A stretch of 64,000 nucleotides of DNA from contig NZ_CANNCF010000004.1 of NCBI RefSeq assembly GCF_947503045.1, positions 124,001-188,000 on the forward strand, read 5' to 3'. Source of the DNA: an uncultured Tateyamaria sp. (GTDB taxonomy: Bacteria; Pseudomonadota; Alphaproteobacteria; Rhodobacterales; Rhodobacteraceae). The position numbers were made by a program, and so were the translations under genes. The notes under the pieces are model-generated. The model was not told the DNA's origin. It did no database searches and was given only the letters and a program-made list of their open reading frames with translations. Below, in pieces: positions 8,270-17,000 of this stretch; the first letter of the stretch is position 1, and every line of letters starts with the position of its first letter.

Positions 8270-9226
8270 ATGAGTGGTTTGCTTGCGCTGTTGGATGACG
8301 TTGCGGGAATCGCCAAAGTGGCGGCAGCCAGCGTCGATGATGTGATCGGGCAGGCGGCCAAGGCCGGAGCCAAGGCCGCAGGCGCCGTGATCGACGACGC
8401 CGCCGTGACGCCGAAATATGTGCAGGGTTTTGCAGCTGAGCGCGAGTTGCCGATCATCTGGCGCATCACCAAGGGCTCGCTCAAGAACAAGCTGGTGTTC
8501 CTGCTGCCTGTGGGCCTGTTGCTTGCCAATTTCGCACCCTGGGCCATTCCGCCGCTGCTCATGCTGGGCGGGGCGTATTTGTGTTTTGAGGGCGCGGAAA
8601 AGGTCGCCCATGTGCTGGGCTGGGGCCATGGCCACGAGGATTACGCGGGCAAGGAGACCGAAGAACAGGACCCCGCCCACCTTGAGGAACAAAAGGCAGC
8701 AGGCGCGATCAAGACCGACTTTATCCTGTCCGCCGAGATCATGACCATTTCGCTGGCCGCCATTCCCGAAAGCAACTTTTGGTTCGAGGCCGCGACTTTG
8801 GCGGCTGTCGCCGTGATGATCACGGTGGCGGTCTATGGTTCGGTCGCGCTGATTGTGAAGGCGGATGATGTGGGTCTTGCGCTGGCCTCGGGTGGCCGTC
8901 TGGCCCCCACCCGCGCGCTGGGGCGGGGCATCGTCAAGGTGATGCCCGGTTTCATGAAGATGCTGACCATCGTGGGCACCGCCGCGATGCTGTGGGTTGG
9001 CGGGTCAATCATCATTCATGGTCTGGCCGAGATGGGTTGGCACGCACCCGAAGATATCATCTACGGCATTGGCAAGGCCGTCGGCGCCGGGTCAGGCCTG
9101 ATCGAATGGGCGGTCAAGGCGGGCATCGACGGGGTGCTGGGCCTTGCCGTCGGTTTCCTTTTGATCCCCGTGGGGGAAAAGGTGATCACGCCGATCTGGC
9201 GGGCGGTTGTGCCCAAGGCGGCGTGA
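8270..9226 (+). CDS. DUF808 family inner-membrane protein
   Basis: A 318-residue polytopic membrane protein of the DUF808 (YedI-like) family. It starts MSGLLALLDDVAGIAKVAAA, has the conserved DDAAVTPKYVQGF block near residue 43, and then several hydrophobic spans (about 80-107, 165-205, 225-255 and 280-305). The family is of unknown function. It is divergent from the second gap gene and shares the operator-like boxes, which hints at a link to carbon status. Confidence 0.88.
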   Translation: MSGLLALLDDVAGIAKVAAASVDDVIGQAAKAGAKAAGAVIDDAAVTPKYVQGFAAERELPIIWRITKGSLKNKLVFLLPVGLLLANFAPWAIPPLLMLGGAYLCFEGAEKVAHVLGWGHGHEDYAGKETEEQDPAHLEEQKAAGAIKTDFILSAEIMTISLAAIPESNFWFEAATLAAVAVMITVAVYGSVALIVKADDVGLALASGGRLAPTRALGRGIVKVMPGFMKMLTIVGTAAMLWVGGSIIIHGLAEMGWHAPEDIIYGIGKAVGAGSGLIEWAVKAGIDGVLGLAVGFLLIPVGEKVITPIWRAVVPKAA

Positions 9227-9353
9227 TACCCTTGATCCACTAAGCGCCCCGGAAACCAGCATGTGATCGTCATCCCACGGACTGGTGAGGGGTCGGCGCA
9301 GCAATGTCGATTTGCGTATAAACCGATCATTTCCCACGGAACCAATGCCCAAA

Positions 9354-9386
9354 ATCAAAAAAGACCCCCGCAAGGTGCAGGGGTCT
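9354..9386 (-). terminator. rho-independent terminator of tkt
   Basis: On the minus strand, arms AGACCCC and GGGGTCT (9380-9386 with 9362-9368) form a stem followed by TTTTTTGATTTT, placed 28 bp after the tkt stop. Confidence 0.85.
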
Positions 9387-9413
9387 GTTCTCAATCACCG
9401 TTGTTACCAATCG

Positions 9414-11429
9414 TCAGATCAGCGCTTTGGCCTTTTCGACCACGTTCGCGGCCGTGATCCCGTATTTCTCGAACAGCACGCCGGCAGGGGCAGAGGCGCC
9501 AAAGTCGTCCATGCCGACAAAATCCGCCTTCTTCGCCGAACCACGCTCGCCCAGCAACCATTGATCCCAGCCTTGCCGCACCGCCGCCTCGATCCCGATG
9601 CGGACAGGGCCTGCGGGCAGGACCTTACGGCGATAGGCTTCGTCCTGGGCGGCGAACAGTTCCATGCAGGGCATCGATACCACGCGGCAGCCGATCCCGG
9701 CGCCTTGCAAAGCCGCGCGGGCATCCATGGCGACGGACACTTCTGACCCGCTCGCGATCAGGATCACCTGCCGTTTGCCTTCCGCCTCAGCCAATACATA
9801 GGCGCCTTGGGCGGTCATGTTCTTCAGCTTGTGCTCGGTGCGCACGGTCGGCAGGCCCTGACGGGTCAGGGACAGCACGCTGGGCGTGGCAGTCGAGGAC
9901 AGCGCCAGTTCCCAGCTTTCGGCGGTTTCCACAGCGTCGGCGGGGCGGAACACATGGGTGTTGGGGGTGGCCCGGCTGATCGCCAGATGTTCGACCGGTT
10001 GGTGGGTCGGGCCGTCTTCGCCCAGCCCGATGGAGTCGTGGGTCATCACGAACACGGTCGGGATTTTCATCAGGGCCGCCAGACGCATGGCGGGGCGGGC
10101 ATAGTCAGTGAAACACATGAATGTGCCGCCATAGGCGCGGATGCCGCCATGCAGCACCATGCCGTTCATGGCCGCCGCCATCCCGTGTTCCCGCACGCCC
10201 CAATAGACATAGCGCCCATCGCGGCTGTCCGCGTCGAACACGCCCAGATCAGCGGTCTTGGTGTTGTTGGACCCTGTGAGGTCGGCGGAGCCGCCGATGG
10301 TCTCGCTCAGCACCGGGTTCAGCACCTCAAGCGCCTTTTCCGATGCCGCGCGGGTCGCCAGCTTGGGTGCGCTTTCGGCCATCTGTTTCTTGAACGCCTT
10401 GACGGTGGCCGACAGTTTCTTGGGCACTTCGCGGGCCATGATCCGGTTGAATTCAGCCTGTTTGCGCCCCGAGACGGAGGCAAAACGCTCTTCCCATGCA
10501 GACCGCTCATCGCCGCCGCGTGCACCGATGGCTTCCCATGCGGATTTGACGTCATTGGGCACATCAAAGGGGCCTGTGGTCCAGCCATAGGCGGCCTTGG
10601 CGGCGGCCATCTGGTCGGCATCCGTCAGTGCGCCGTGCCCTTTTGAGGTGTCTTGTGCGGCGTGACCCAGCGCGATGTGGGTCTTGCAGGCGATCATGGT
10701 GGGCTTGTTCTGTTTCTTGGCCTTGGTGATGGCGGCATCGATGGCCTCGGGGTCGTGGCCGTCGATCTCGATCACCGCCCAGCCTGCGGATTTGAAGCGC
10801 TGGGGCTGGTCGGTGGTGTCCGAAAGGGTCACGGGGCCGTCGATGGTGATGTTGTTGTTGTCCCAGAACACGATCAGCTTGCCCAGACGGTAGCGGCCCG
10901 CCAGCGTGATCGCCTCCTGGCTCACGCCTTCCATCAGGCAACCGTCGCCTGCGATGACGTATGTATAGTGATCCACCAGCTTTTTGCCGTAATGGGCGCG
11001 CAGGGATTCCTCGGCCATCGCAAAGCCAACCGAATTGGCGATGCCCTGACCCAGAGGGCCGGTGGTGGTCTCGATCCCGGCGGCGTGGCCGTATTCCGGA
11101 TGACCTGCCGTGATCGCACCCCATTGGCGGAAATTCTTGACCTGCTCGAGGGTCATGTCGGCATAGCCCGTCAGGTGCAGCAGCGAATAAAGCAGCATCG
11201 ATCCATGACCCGCAGACAGGATGAACCGGTCGCGGTCCGGCCAGTTCGGGGCAGAAGCATCGAACTTGAGGTGCTTTTCGAACAGCACTGTGGCGACATC
11301 GGCCATCCCCATGGGCATGCCGGAGTGGCCGGAATTCGCCGCAGCAACCGCATCAAGCGTGAGGGCACGGATGGCGGTGGCCTTGGACCAATGGTCGGGA
11401 TGAGCGGTGCGAAGGGCAGTCAGGTCCAC
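9414..11429 (-). CDS. tkt: transketolase
   Basis: Thiamine-diphosphate enzyme of the pentose-phosphate and Calvin pathways, transferring two-carbon ketol units; 671 residues, the usual length. It carries the ThDP motif [13 protein letters not shown] followed by DNNN, the substrate His in GHSGMPMG, and the pyrimidine-domain blocks [11 protein letters not shown] and [14 protein letters not shown]. An open frame continues far upstream, but the GTG at 11429 matches the family N-terminus ([20 protein letters not shown]) and has an AAAGGA ribosome site 10 nt upstream. It is divergent from the coiled-coil/zapA operon. Confidence 0.96.
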   Translation of the reverse strand: MDLTALRTAHPDHWSKATAIRALTLDAVAAANSGHSGMPMGMADVATVLFEKHLKFDASAPNWPDRDRFILSAGHGSMLLYSLLHLTGYADMTLEQVKNFRQWGAITAGHPEYGHAAGIETTTGPLGQGIANSVGFAMAEESLRAHYGKKLVDHYTYVIAGDGCLMEGVSQEAITLAGRYRLGKLIVFWDNNNITIDGPVTLSDTTDQPQRFKSAGWAVIEIDGHDPEAIDAAITKAKKQNKPTMIACKTHIALGHAAQDTSKGHGALTDADQMAAAKAAYGWTTGPFDVPNDVKSAWEAIGARGGDERSAWEERFASVSGRKQAEFNRIMAREVPKKLSATVKAFKKQMAESAPKLATRAASEKALEVLNPVLSETIGGSADLTGSNNTKTADLGVFDADSRDGRYVYWGVREHGMAAAMNGMVLHGGIRAYGGTFMCFTDYARPAMRLAALMKIPTVFVMTHDSIGLGEDGPTHQPVEHLAISRATPNTHVFRPADAVETAESWELALSSTATPSVLSLTRQGLPTVRTEHKLKNMTAQGAYVLAEAEGKRQVILIASGSEVSVAMDARAALQGAGIGCRVVSMPCMELFAAQDEAYRRKVLPAGPVRIGIEAAVRQGWDQWLLGERGSAKKADFVGMDDFGASAPAGVLFEKYGITAANVVEKAKALI

Positions 11430-11709
11430 GAGTGCGATATCCTTTGGATCATGAGGTTTTGCGCTGCATATCAGGCAAGAGGCAAAGATCAAGGCGCTCT
11501 GACACCTTGTGGGGTGGGCGATCCGGGGGCCCGGTGCATGTGACACATCAATGCCGACCTGCAAGTGGTTGATCACAAAGGGGGGGCGCATTTCCAAAAA
11601 GCATTGGATAAACTGGTCTTCAACCGGATGGTGCAGCGATTCGCCCGCGCCGGGACAAGGCAGACGCCCGGACCCGCAAATCCGGGACGAAAGGGAGACA
11701 GGCATCGCG

Positions 11710-12201
11710 ATGAGCGAGATTGACGCATTACAGCAGCGGCTGACCGCAGCCATGGACCGGATTGCCGCGGGCATGGGCAGCCTTGGTAGCGCCCAAGGGG
11801 CAGACACCACGGCATTGCAGGCCGAACTTGACGACGAAAAGATCGCCAATGCGCAGTTGCAGGAACGCGTGCGCAAAATGGCTGACCGCCAGGATGCGGC
11901 TTTGGCCGAGGCCAAGGCGGCCTCGGAGGCCGTACAGACCCGTGTGGCGGCGATGGACCTTGAATTGCAGCGCTTGCGCAAGGCCAATGACCAGTTGCGC
12001 CAGTCCAATGCAGCCCTGCGCAACGCCAACGAAGAAGGGGTGGGCGAGCCTCATCTGATCAACAAGGCGATGCTGGCCGAGCTTGAGGGCCTGCGCGCGG
12101 CCCGCGCGGCAGACGTGGCCGAAGCCTCCAGCATCATCGGGGCGCTGGCGCCCTTGCTGGACCAGATCGACGTGCAGGGCGAGGAGAACGAGGATGCCTG
12201 A
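11710..12201 (+). CDS. coiled-coil protein upstream of zapA
   Basis: A 163-residue, almost wholly helical protein. From [20 protein letters not shown] the pattern is heptad-like up to about residue 110 ([20 protein letters not shown]). It has no transmembrane span. The start at 11710 is chosen because coding quality begins there; an open frame extends to 11509 but is unlike protein. The 3' end overlaps zapA by 8 bp, so the two are translationally coupled and probably act together at the division ring. I recognise no named family. Confidence 0.75.
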   Translation: MSEIDALQQRLTAAMDRIAAGMGSLGSAQGADTTALQAELDDEKIANAQLQERVRKMADRQDAALAEAKAASEAVQTRVAAMDLELQRLRKANDQLRQSNAALRNANEEGVGEPHLINKAMLAELEGLRAARAADVAEASSIIGALAPLLDQIDVQGEENEDA

Positions 12202-12586
12202 GGTGACCATTTCCATCGGCGGGCGCGACTTTGCCGTGGCCTGTCAGGACGGCGAGGAAAGCTATCTGCATGCCGCCGCCAAGATGCTGGATGACGAAGC
12301 CCAAGTGCTGGCTGATCAGACTGGCCGCATGCCCGAAGCGCGGATGCTGCTGATGGCGGGTCTGCTGCTGGCCGACAAGACCGCCAGCGTCGAGGACCGC
12401 ATGCGCGAAGTCGAGGCGGCATTGGCCGAGCGTGACGCCGAGCTGGAAGGGCTGCGTACCATGGGCGCGCCCGAACCTGAGCGGATCGAAGTGCCCGTTG
12501 TGCCTCAGTCCGTCACCGAAACGCTCGCTGAACTTGCTGCGCGCGCCGAAGCATTGGCCGCGGATGTCGAGGAAAAGACGGCCTGA
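12194..12586 (+). CDS. zapA: cell division protein ZapA
   Basis: A 130-residue FtsZ-ring-associated protein. It starts [20 protein letters not shown], the ZapA beta-hairpin, then has the EESYLHAAAKMLDDEA helix and a long C-terminal coiled coil (about 75-100) used for dimerisation and tetramerisation. The Pro/Val-rich stretch (about 97-108) and second helix make it slightly longer than the enterobacterial protein. The ATG lies inside the 3' end of the preceding coiled-coil gene. Confidence 0.88.
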   Translation: MPEVTISIGGRDFAVACQDGEESYLHAAAKMLDDEAQVLADQTGRMPEARMLLMAGLLLADKTASVEDRMREVEAALAERDAELEGLRTMGAPEPERIEVPVVPQSVTETLAELAARAEALAADVEEKTA

Positions 12587-12587
12587 G

Positions 12588-13013
12588 ATGGACCTGCGCC
12601 CGCTTGGTGTGGGCGATGCCGACGCCGCCTGCGCGCTTTATCTCGAACTGACGCGCAGCGGTCGGGTGGCGCAGCCGGAACAGTTTTCAAAAGTGCTGTC
12701 CCATCCCGGAACTACCGTGTGCGGTGCGTTCATCGGACCATCCCTTGCGGGCATGGCCACGCTGCACCTCATGCCAAACATGACATATGGCGGGCAACCC
12801 TATGGCCTGATCGAAAACGTGGTCACCGCCCGCAGGTTTCAGGGGCAGGGGGTTGGACGGGACGTGTTGACGTGGCTGATCGATATCGCCTGGGCCGCAG
12901 ATGCCTACAAGGTCATGCTGCTAACCGGGCAGGCGCGCGGCGCGCAGGGGTTTTATCGCAAGGTCGGCTTTGATGACAGCGACAAGCACGGCATGGTCAT
13001 CCGCCGCTCGTGA
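12588..13013 (+). CDS. GNAT-family N-acetyltransferase
   Basis: A 141-residue GCN5-like acetyltransferase. The acetyl-CoA-binding motif A reads RRFQGQGVGRDVLTWL (about residues 82-97), and the C-terminal GAQGFYRKVGFDD is the typical motif B end. It starts 2 bp after the zapA stop, so is cotranscribed. The substrate cannot be read from sequence. Confidence 0.88.
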   Translation: MDLRPLGVGDADAACALYLELTRSGRVAQPEQFSKVLSHPGTTVCGAFIGPSLAGMATLHLMPNMTYGGQPYGLIENVVTARRFQGQGVGRDVLTWLIDIAWAADAYKVMLLTGQARGAQGFYRKVGFDDSDKHGMVIRRS

Positions 13014-13033
13014 CTACGCGCTGATCCAAAGGA

Positions 13034-13055
13034 AAGGCGCGCCAAAGCGCGCCTT
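13034..13055. terminator. bidirectional hairpin between GNAT gene and grxD
   Basis: Perfect arms AAGGCGCGC (13034-13042) and GCGCGCCTT (13047-13055) with a CAAA loop between convergent genes; the T-tract is weak on both strands. Confidence 0.6.
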
Positions 13056-13080
13056 GCGACATGATTGATTGTGCCCGGCC

Positions 13081-13443
13081 TCAGCCGTTGGCTTCGCGGA
13101 TCTTGTCGGCGGCGTCCTTGTCGAACGTCACACCATTTTCGGCAAAGAGCGTGTCCAACTCGCCCGACAGGGTCATCTCGGTGATGATGTCACAGCCGCC
13201 CACGAACTCGCCCTTGACGTAAAGCTGGGGGATGGTGGGCCAGTCCGAGAATTCCTTGATCCCGGACCGGATGTCTTCATCCGCCAGCACATTCACGTCC
13301 TCGAATTCGACGCCCATATAGTTCAGCACACCGGCCACGCGGCTGGAAAAGCCACATTGGGGCATGGATTTGGTGCCTTTCATGAAAAGCACCACGTCAT
13401 TGGCTTTGATGGTCTCGGCAATGCGTGCGTTGGCGTCGCTCAT
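13081..13443 (-). CDS. grxD: monothiol glutaredoxin, Grx4/GrxD type
   Basis: A 120-residue CGFS glutaredoxin that binds or transfers [2Fe-2S] clusters, usually with a BolA partner. It has [13 protein letters not shown] with active-site CGFS at about residues 30-33, then [19 protein letters not shown], the glutathione-binding region. ATG at 13443 is preferred; the open frame upstream belongs to the neighbouring gene region. It is the last gene of a bolA-unknown-grxD operon, with 1 bp between it and the preceding stop. Confidence 0.95.
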   Translation of the reverse strand: MSDANARIAETIKANDVVLFMKGTKSMPQCGFSSRVAGVLNYMGVEFEDVNVLADEDIRSGIKEFSDWPTIPQLYVKGEFVGGCDIITEMTLSGELDTLFAENGVTFDKDAADKIREANG

Positions 13444-13444
13444 G

Positions 13445-13756
13445 TCAGTTGTCTTTCTCGATATAGGCGCGGTGATAGCGCGCGGCATAGGTTTCATCTT
13501 CGGGCATTGGTGCGACCCGGGTGCTGGCGGCGGCGGCAAAGCTGCCGGTCTGACGTTTCTGGCCGGCCACGGTGCTGGTGCGTTCCAGCGCGTCGTTGCG
13601 GCGGTTGACCTGATCGACCAGATCAAGGTCGGTGGCCTCCATGCCCAGGGGCACATCGCGGATCTGTCCCATCTCGTCCCGTCCCGGTTGGCGCGCGGCC
13701 AGCGGTCGGCGCGGGCCGCGCCGGAAGGGGGCAGAGAGGAGGGACAGGAGGCTCAT
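13445..13756 (-). CDS. unknown protein between bolA and grxD
   Basis: A 103-residue protein, basic and proline-rich at the N-terminus ([19 protein letters not shown]), then polar, ending with a tyrosine-rich segment ([17 protein letters not shown]). There is no signal peptide or domain that I recognise. Its ATG overlaps the bolA stop by one base (TGATG) and its stop is 1 bp before the grxD ATG, so it is translationally coupled inside an iron-sulfur-trafficking operon. A role linked to BolA/GrxD is inferred from that position only. Confidence 0.7.
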   Translation of the reverse strand: MSLLSLLSAPFRRGPRRPLAARQPGRDEMGQIRDVPLGMEATDLDLVDQVNRRNDALERTSTVAGQKRQTGSFAAAASTRVAPMPEDETYAARYHRAYIEKDN

Positions 13757-13995
13757 CAGGGCGCTTTCGTGGTCAGGGCCAGCGCGTGCAACTCGCCGTG
13801 ACTGCCATCCATCTTGCCCTTGAGCGCCTTGGTGACTGCCCGGTGCTGTTGCACCCGGTTCATGCCCGCGAACGAGGCGTCGATGACTTCGGCGGAATAG
13901 TGGTTCCCGTCCCCTGCAAGGTCGGTGATCGTGATCTGCGCGCTGGGAAAGCTTTCGCGGATCAAATCCTCGATTTCCTGGGCTTGCATCGGCAT
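13756..13995 (-). CDS. bolA: BolA-family protein
   Basis: A 79-residue BolA-like protein; members pair with CGFS glutaredoxins to bind [2Fe-2S] clusters. It starts MPMQAQEIEDLIRESFPSAQ and has the class II loop GDGNHYSAEVID, then HRAVTKALKGKMDGSHGELH with the conserved C-terminal His. ATG at 13995 is chosen over GTG at 14010. It is the first gene of the bolA-unknown-grxD operon. Confidence 0.93.
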   Translation of the reverse strand: MPMQAQEIEDLIRESFPSAQITITDLAGDGNHYSAEVIDASFAGMNRVQQHRAVTKALKGKMDGSHGELHALALTTKAP

Positions 13996-14321
13996 GGGCG
14001 TCTCTTTCACTGGTCAGTTGATCCAGATTTAGGGCGGCAGGGGCAGGGGTGCAAGCGTTTGCAGATGCAACTTGACTGTGCGCAGGCTGGGGTTGTGCCT
14101 TGCTTTGTCCTGGGATTACGTTTCAGGCTCACCAAACCAGCAGGTTCAGACCCACCCTAGATTGACCACGTGACTGACAAACCACCCCATGGCCCCCAAG
14201 TAAAATAGCCGTATCCCCCTGCCGGGGGCCCTCGTCGATTTTTCTTGGCCGCCATGTGTTGTTCTGCCCGGACGTGGGCAAGCGAAGGTGGCTCCGAACC
14301 AGCAAAGTGAAAGGCACGCAC
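13996..14321. other. 326-bp divergent intergenic region
   Basis: Separates bolA from the XdhC-like gene and must hold both promoters. I see no strong palindrome and no small gene with a credible ribosome site. Confidence 0.4.
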
Positions 14322-15290
14322 ATGACGTCTGTGGAAACGGCACCGGAACAGGCATTGGAATGGCACACCGCCGGGCAGGGCGCGGCCATCGCCACGGTGG
14401 TTCAGACATGGGGCAGCGCGCCGCGCCGTGCGGGCGCGCAAATGGTCGTGTCGGGCAATGGCGACATGATGGGCTCGGTGTCAGGCGGCTGTGTCGAGGG
14501 CGCGGTGGTGGTCGAAGCGATGGAGGCGCTGGAGGATGGCGCGCCCCGCTTGCTGGAATACGGGGTCAGCGACGGCGACGCCTTTGCCGTCGGGCTCGCC
14601 TGTGGCGGAACGATCAAGGTGCTCGTGGAACCCGTGGGCACGGCCATGCCGGTTGATCTGCTCGAAGAATTGGTCGCCGCCCGCGCAGCACGCCAACGCG
14701 CCGCTTACGTGGTCGATCTGCAAAGCTGGGAGCGACGGCTGGACCGGATCGGCCACGCTGCCCGCTTTGCCAGCGACCGCACCGGGGTTGAGGAGGACGG
14801 GCGCACCTTTGTCGCCGTCCACAACCCGCCCTTGCGGCTGGCCATCGTGGGGGCCGTGCATATCGCGCAGGCTCTTGTGCCTATGGCGCGGATTGCGGGC
14901 TATGATCCGATCATCATCGACCCGCGTGGCGCGTTTGGATCCGAGGCGCGCTTTCCGGGCGAGACCCTATTGGATGACTGGCCTGACGAGGCGCTGGCCG
15001 AGGTTGGCCTTGATGCGCGCACGGCCCTTGTGCTGCTGACCCATGACCCGAAACTGGACGATCCGGCCCTGCATATCGCGCTGAATTCCGAGGCGTTCTA
15101 TATTGGCGCGCTTGGCTCGCCCCGCACTCATGCCAAACGGGTCGCGCGGTTGGAAGAGGCGGGGTTCACCCCCGAACAGATCGCGCGCATTCGCGGACCT
15201 GTGGGGTTGGACATCGGGGCCGCCAGCCCGCCTGAGATCGCCGTGTCGATCCTGGCCCAAATGGTGCAGGCCTTGCGGAGGCCGCAATGA
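14322..15290 (+). CDS. XdhC/CoxI-family molybdenum-enzyme maturation factor
   Basis: A 322-residue protein of the XdhC family, which binds and sulfurates molybdenum cofactor for xanthine-dehydrogenase-type hydroxylases. The N-terminal XdhC_CoxI domain is visible in TWGSAPRRAGAQM and GSVSGGCVEGAVV; the C-terminal Rossmann domain includes HIAQALVPMARIAGYD and YIGALGSPRTHAKR. It overlaps the next gene by 4 bp (ATGA) and lies just upstream of coxSLM, so it likely matures that enzyme. Confidence 0.9.
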   Translation: MTSVETAPEQALEWHTAGQGAAIATVVQTWGSAPRRAGAQMVVSGNGDMMGSVSGGCVEGAVVVEAMEALEDGAPRLLEYGVSDGDAFAVGLACGGTIKVLVEPVGTAMPVDLLEELVAARAARQRAAYVVDLQSWERRLDRIGHAARFASDRTGVEEDGRTFVAVHNPPLRLAIVGAVHIAQALVPMARIAGYDPIIIDPRGAFGSEARFPGETLLDDWPDEALAEVGLDARTALVLLTHDPKLDDPALHIALNSEAFYIGALGSPRTHAKRVARLEEAGFTPEQIARIRGPVGLDIGAASPPEIAVSILAQMVQALRRPQ

Positions 15291-16306
15291 TCTTTGGCCC
15301 TGTGCCGGTGCAAGAGGCGGTGGGCGCGGTGCTGGCCCATTCGATGCAGGCCGCCGCGCGTCCGCACGAAAACCAGCTGCCTTACCGCATCGCCAAAGGA
15401 ACAGTGCTGAGCCAGGAGATGATCGAGGACATCGTGGCCTGGGATGCGCCAACCGAGCTGACGGTGGCCCGCCTTGAGGCAGGCGATGTCGAGGAAAACG
15501 CGGCAGCAGCGGCGCTGGCGGCGGCAATTGTCACGGATGCAGAGGCGCAGAACATCCGCATCTCAGGGGCCGGGGCGGGCCGTGTGAACCTGCATGCCAC
15601 CTGCGCAGGCGTGGTCGAGGTGGACGCTGCCGCCGTTGCCGCCCTCAACGCGGTTGATCCGATGATCACTCTGGCCACGGTGCCCGGCTGGCACCGGACG
15701 GATGCGGATGGGATGATCGCGACGATCAAGATCATCTCTTATGGCGTGTCACAGGTGGTCTTGACGGAGGCCTGCGCGCGCGCAGCGCAAGCGCTGAAAG
15801 TCCGCCCGCCAGTCTATGCCTCCGCCACGCTGATCGAAACGCAGGTCAGCCGCGAAACCCCTTCGAAAAAGGGGCGCGAGGCGACATTCGGGCGGCTGCA
15901 CCGCTTTGGCATGATGCTGTCGGACCGCGTGGTCGTGAGGCACGATATCGCGGCCCTCAGTGCCGCGATTGCGCAGGCGCCGGGCGAGGTCATCCTTATT
16001 CTGACCGCTTCGGCCACTTCGGATTCGCATGATGTGGCACCCGAAGGGTTGCGGGCCGCAGGCGGGCAGGTCACCGCCTTTGGCATGCCTGTCGATCCGG
16101 GTAATTTGCTGTTTTTCGGCCATCTCGGGGACAAGCCGGTCATCGGCCTGCCGGGCTGTGCGCGCTCACCTGCGCTCAACGGGGCGGATTGGGTGCTTGA
16201 ACGGCTGATCTGCGGTGTGCCGCTGGGACAGGACGATATTTCGGCCATGGGGGTGGGCGGATTGCTCAAGGAAATCCCGACCCGGCCCCGGCCACGTGCC
16301 ACCTAA
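15287..16306 (+). CDS. molybdopterin-binding (MoCF-domain) protein
   Basis: A 339-residue protein with a C-terminal MoeA/MogA-like molybdopterin-binding domain: ILILTASATSDSHDVAPEGL, then VDPGNLLFFGHLGDKPVIGLPGCARSPAL split across about residues 263-295. Relatives known to me often carry an extra C-terminal nucleotidyltransferase domain (about 530 residues in total); here it is absent. The start overlaps the XdhC-like stop by 4 bp. The likely role is molybdenum-cofactor insertion or modification for the cox-type enzyme. Confidence 0.82.
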   Translation: MIFGPVPVQEAVGAVLAHSMQAAARPHENQLPYRIAKGTVLSQEMIEDIVAWDAPTELTVARLEAGDVEENAAAAALAAAIVTDAEAQNIRISGAGAGRVNLHATCAGVVEVDAAAVAALNAVDPMITLATVPGWHRTDADGMIATIKIISYGVSQVVLTEACARAAQALKVRPPVYASATLIETQVSRETPSKKGREATFGRLHRFGMMLSDRVVVRHDIAALSAAIAQAPGEVILILTASATSDSHDVAPEGLRAAGGQVTAFGMPVDPGNLLFFGHLGDKPVIGLPGCARSPALNGADWVLERLICGVPLGQDDISAMGVGGLLKEIPTRPRPRAT

Positions 16307-16427
16307 GACGCACCATAACACCTTGCACGATCTTGCGATTTGACCGCGGGGTCGAAAATTTCGGTTCTCAACGCCCGGTCCACGTGCTTAACTCGCGCCA
16401 AACAAGAATGCCAAAAGGGAGGTTGCC

Positions 16428-16913
16428 ATGGCACAGGTCTCGATGACCGTGAACGGAAAAGCTGCGTCTGGCGAAGTGGAGGGGCGCACGCTGTTGTCCT
16501 CTTTTCTGCGTGATCAGCTTAAATTGACCGGAACCCATGTCGGGTGCGACACGTCGCAGTGCGGGGCATGCGTCGTACATGTGGACGGTGTGGCGGTGAA
16601 ATCCTGCACCATGCTGGCCGCCGAAGCCGACGGGGCCGATGTCGCCACGATCGAAGGTCAGGCCAATGCGGACGGAACGCTGAATGTGATCCAGCAGGCC
16701 TTTCAGGACCATCACGGGCTGCAATGCGGGTTTTGTACGCCCGGCATGGTGATGTCGGCAGCGGCCCTTCTCAAGGACAATCCAAAGCCATCCGAGGCCG
16801 AGGTGCGTGACTATCTTGAGGGCAATATCTGCCGCTGCACGGGCTATCACAACATCGTCAAGGCGATCATGGCCGCATCCGGTCAGGATGTCGGGGCGAT
16901 TGCCGCAGAATAA
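16428..16913 (+). CDS. coxS: form II CO-dehydrogenase-like small [2Fe-2S] subunit
   Basis: A 161-residue iron-sulfur subunit of a molybdenum hydroxylase. It has the plant-ferredoxin-type cluster motif CDTSQCGAC with a downstream Cys (about residues 39-60), and the proximal cluster motif QCGFCTPGM with ICRCTGY (about 100-140). These carry electrons from the molybdenum subunit to FAD. It begins the structural operon coxS-coxL-coxM after a 121-bp gap likely holding the promoter. Confidence 0.92.
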   Translation: MAQVSMTVNGKAASGEVEGRTLLSSFLRDQLKLTGTHVGCDTSQCGACVVHVDGVAVKSCTMLAAEADGADVATIEGQANADGTLNVIQQAFQDHHGLQCGFCTPGMVMSAAALLKDNPKPSEAEVRDYLEGNICRCTGYHNIVKAIMAASGQDVGAIAAE

Positions 16914-16925
16914 GAGGCCGGGTCG

Positions 16926-16979
16926 GGCGGATTGACATCCGCCTTACACAAAAGGCCGTAAGGCGGATTTCAATCCGCC
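16926..16979. repeat. long near-perfect hairpin between coxS and coxL
   Basis: Two 22-bp arms (16926-16947 and 16958-16979) are inverted copies with one mismatch around a 10-bp loop. Each arm is itself nearly self-complementary (GGCGGAT and ATCCGCC). It may tune the ratio of the subunits or protect mRNA ends; no U-tract follows, so full termination is unlikely. Confidence 0.75.
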
Positions 16980-17000
16980 ACCATATCAGGGAGGAATGAC

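Noticed and set aside
11509-11709. Upstream extension of the coiled-coil gene
   Set aside because: The added residues are Trp/Cys/Pro-rich and unlike the helical protein; AGGGAG lies before the ATG at 11710.
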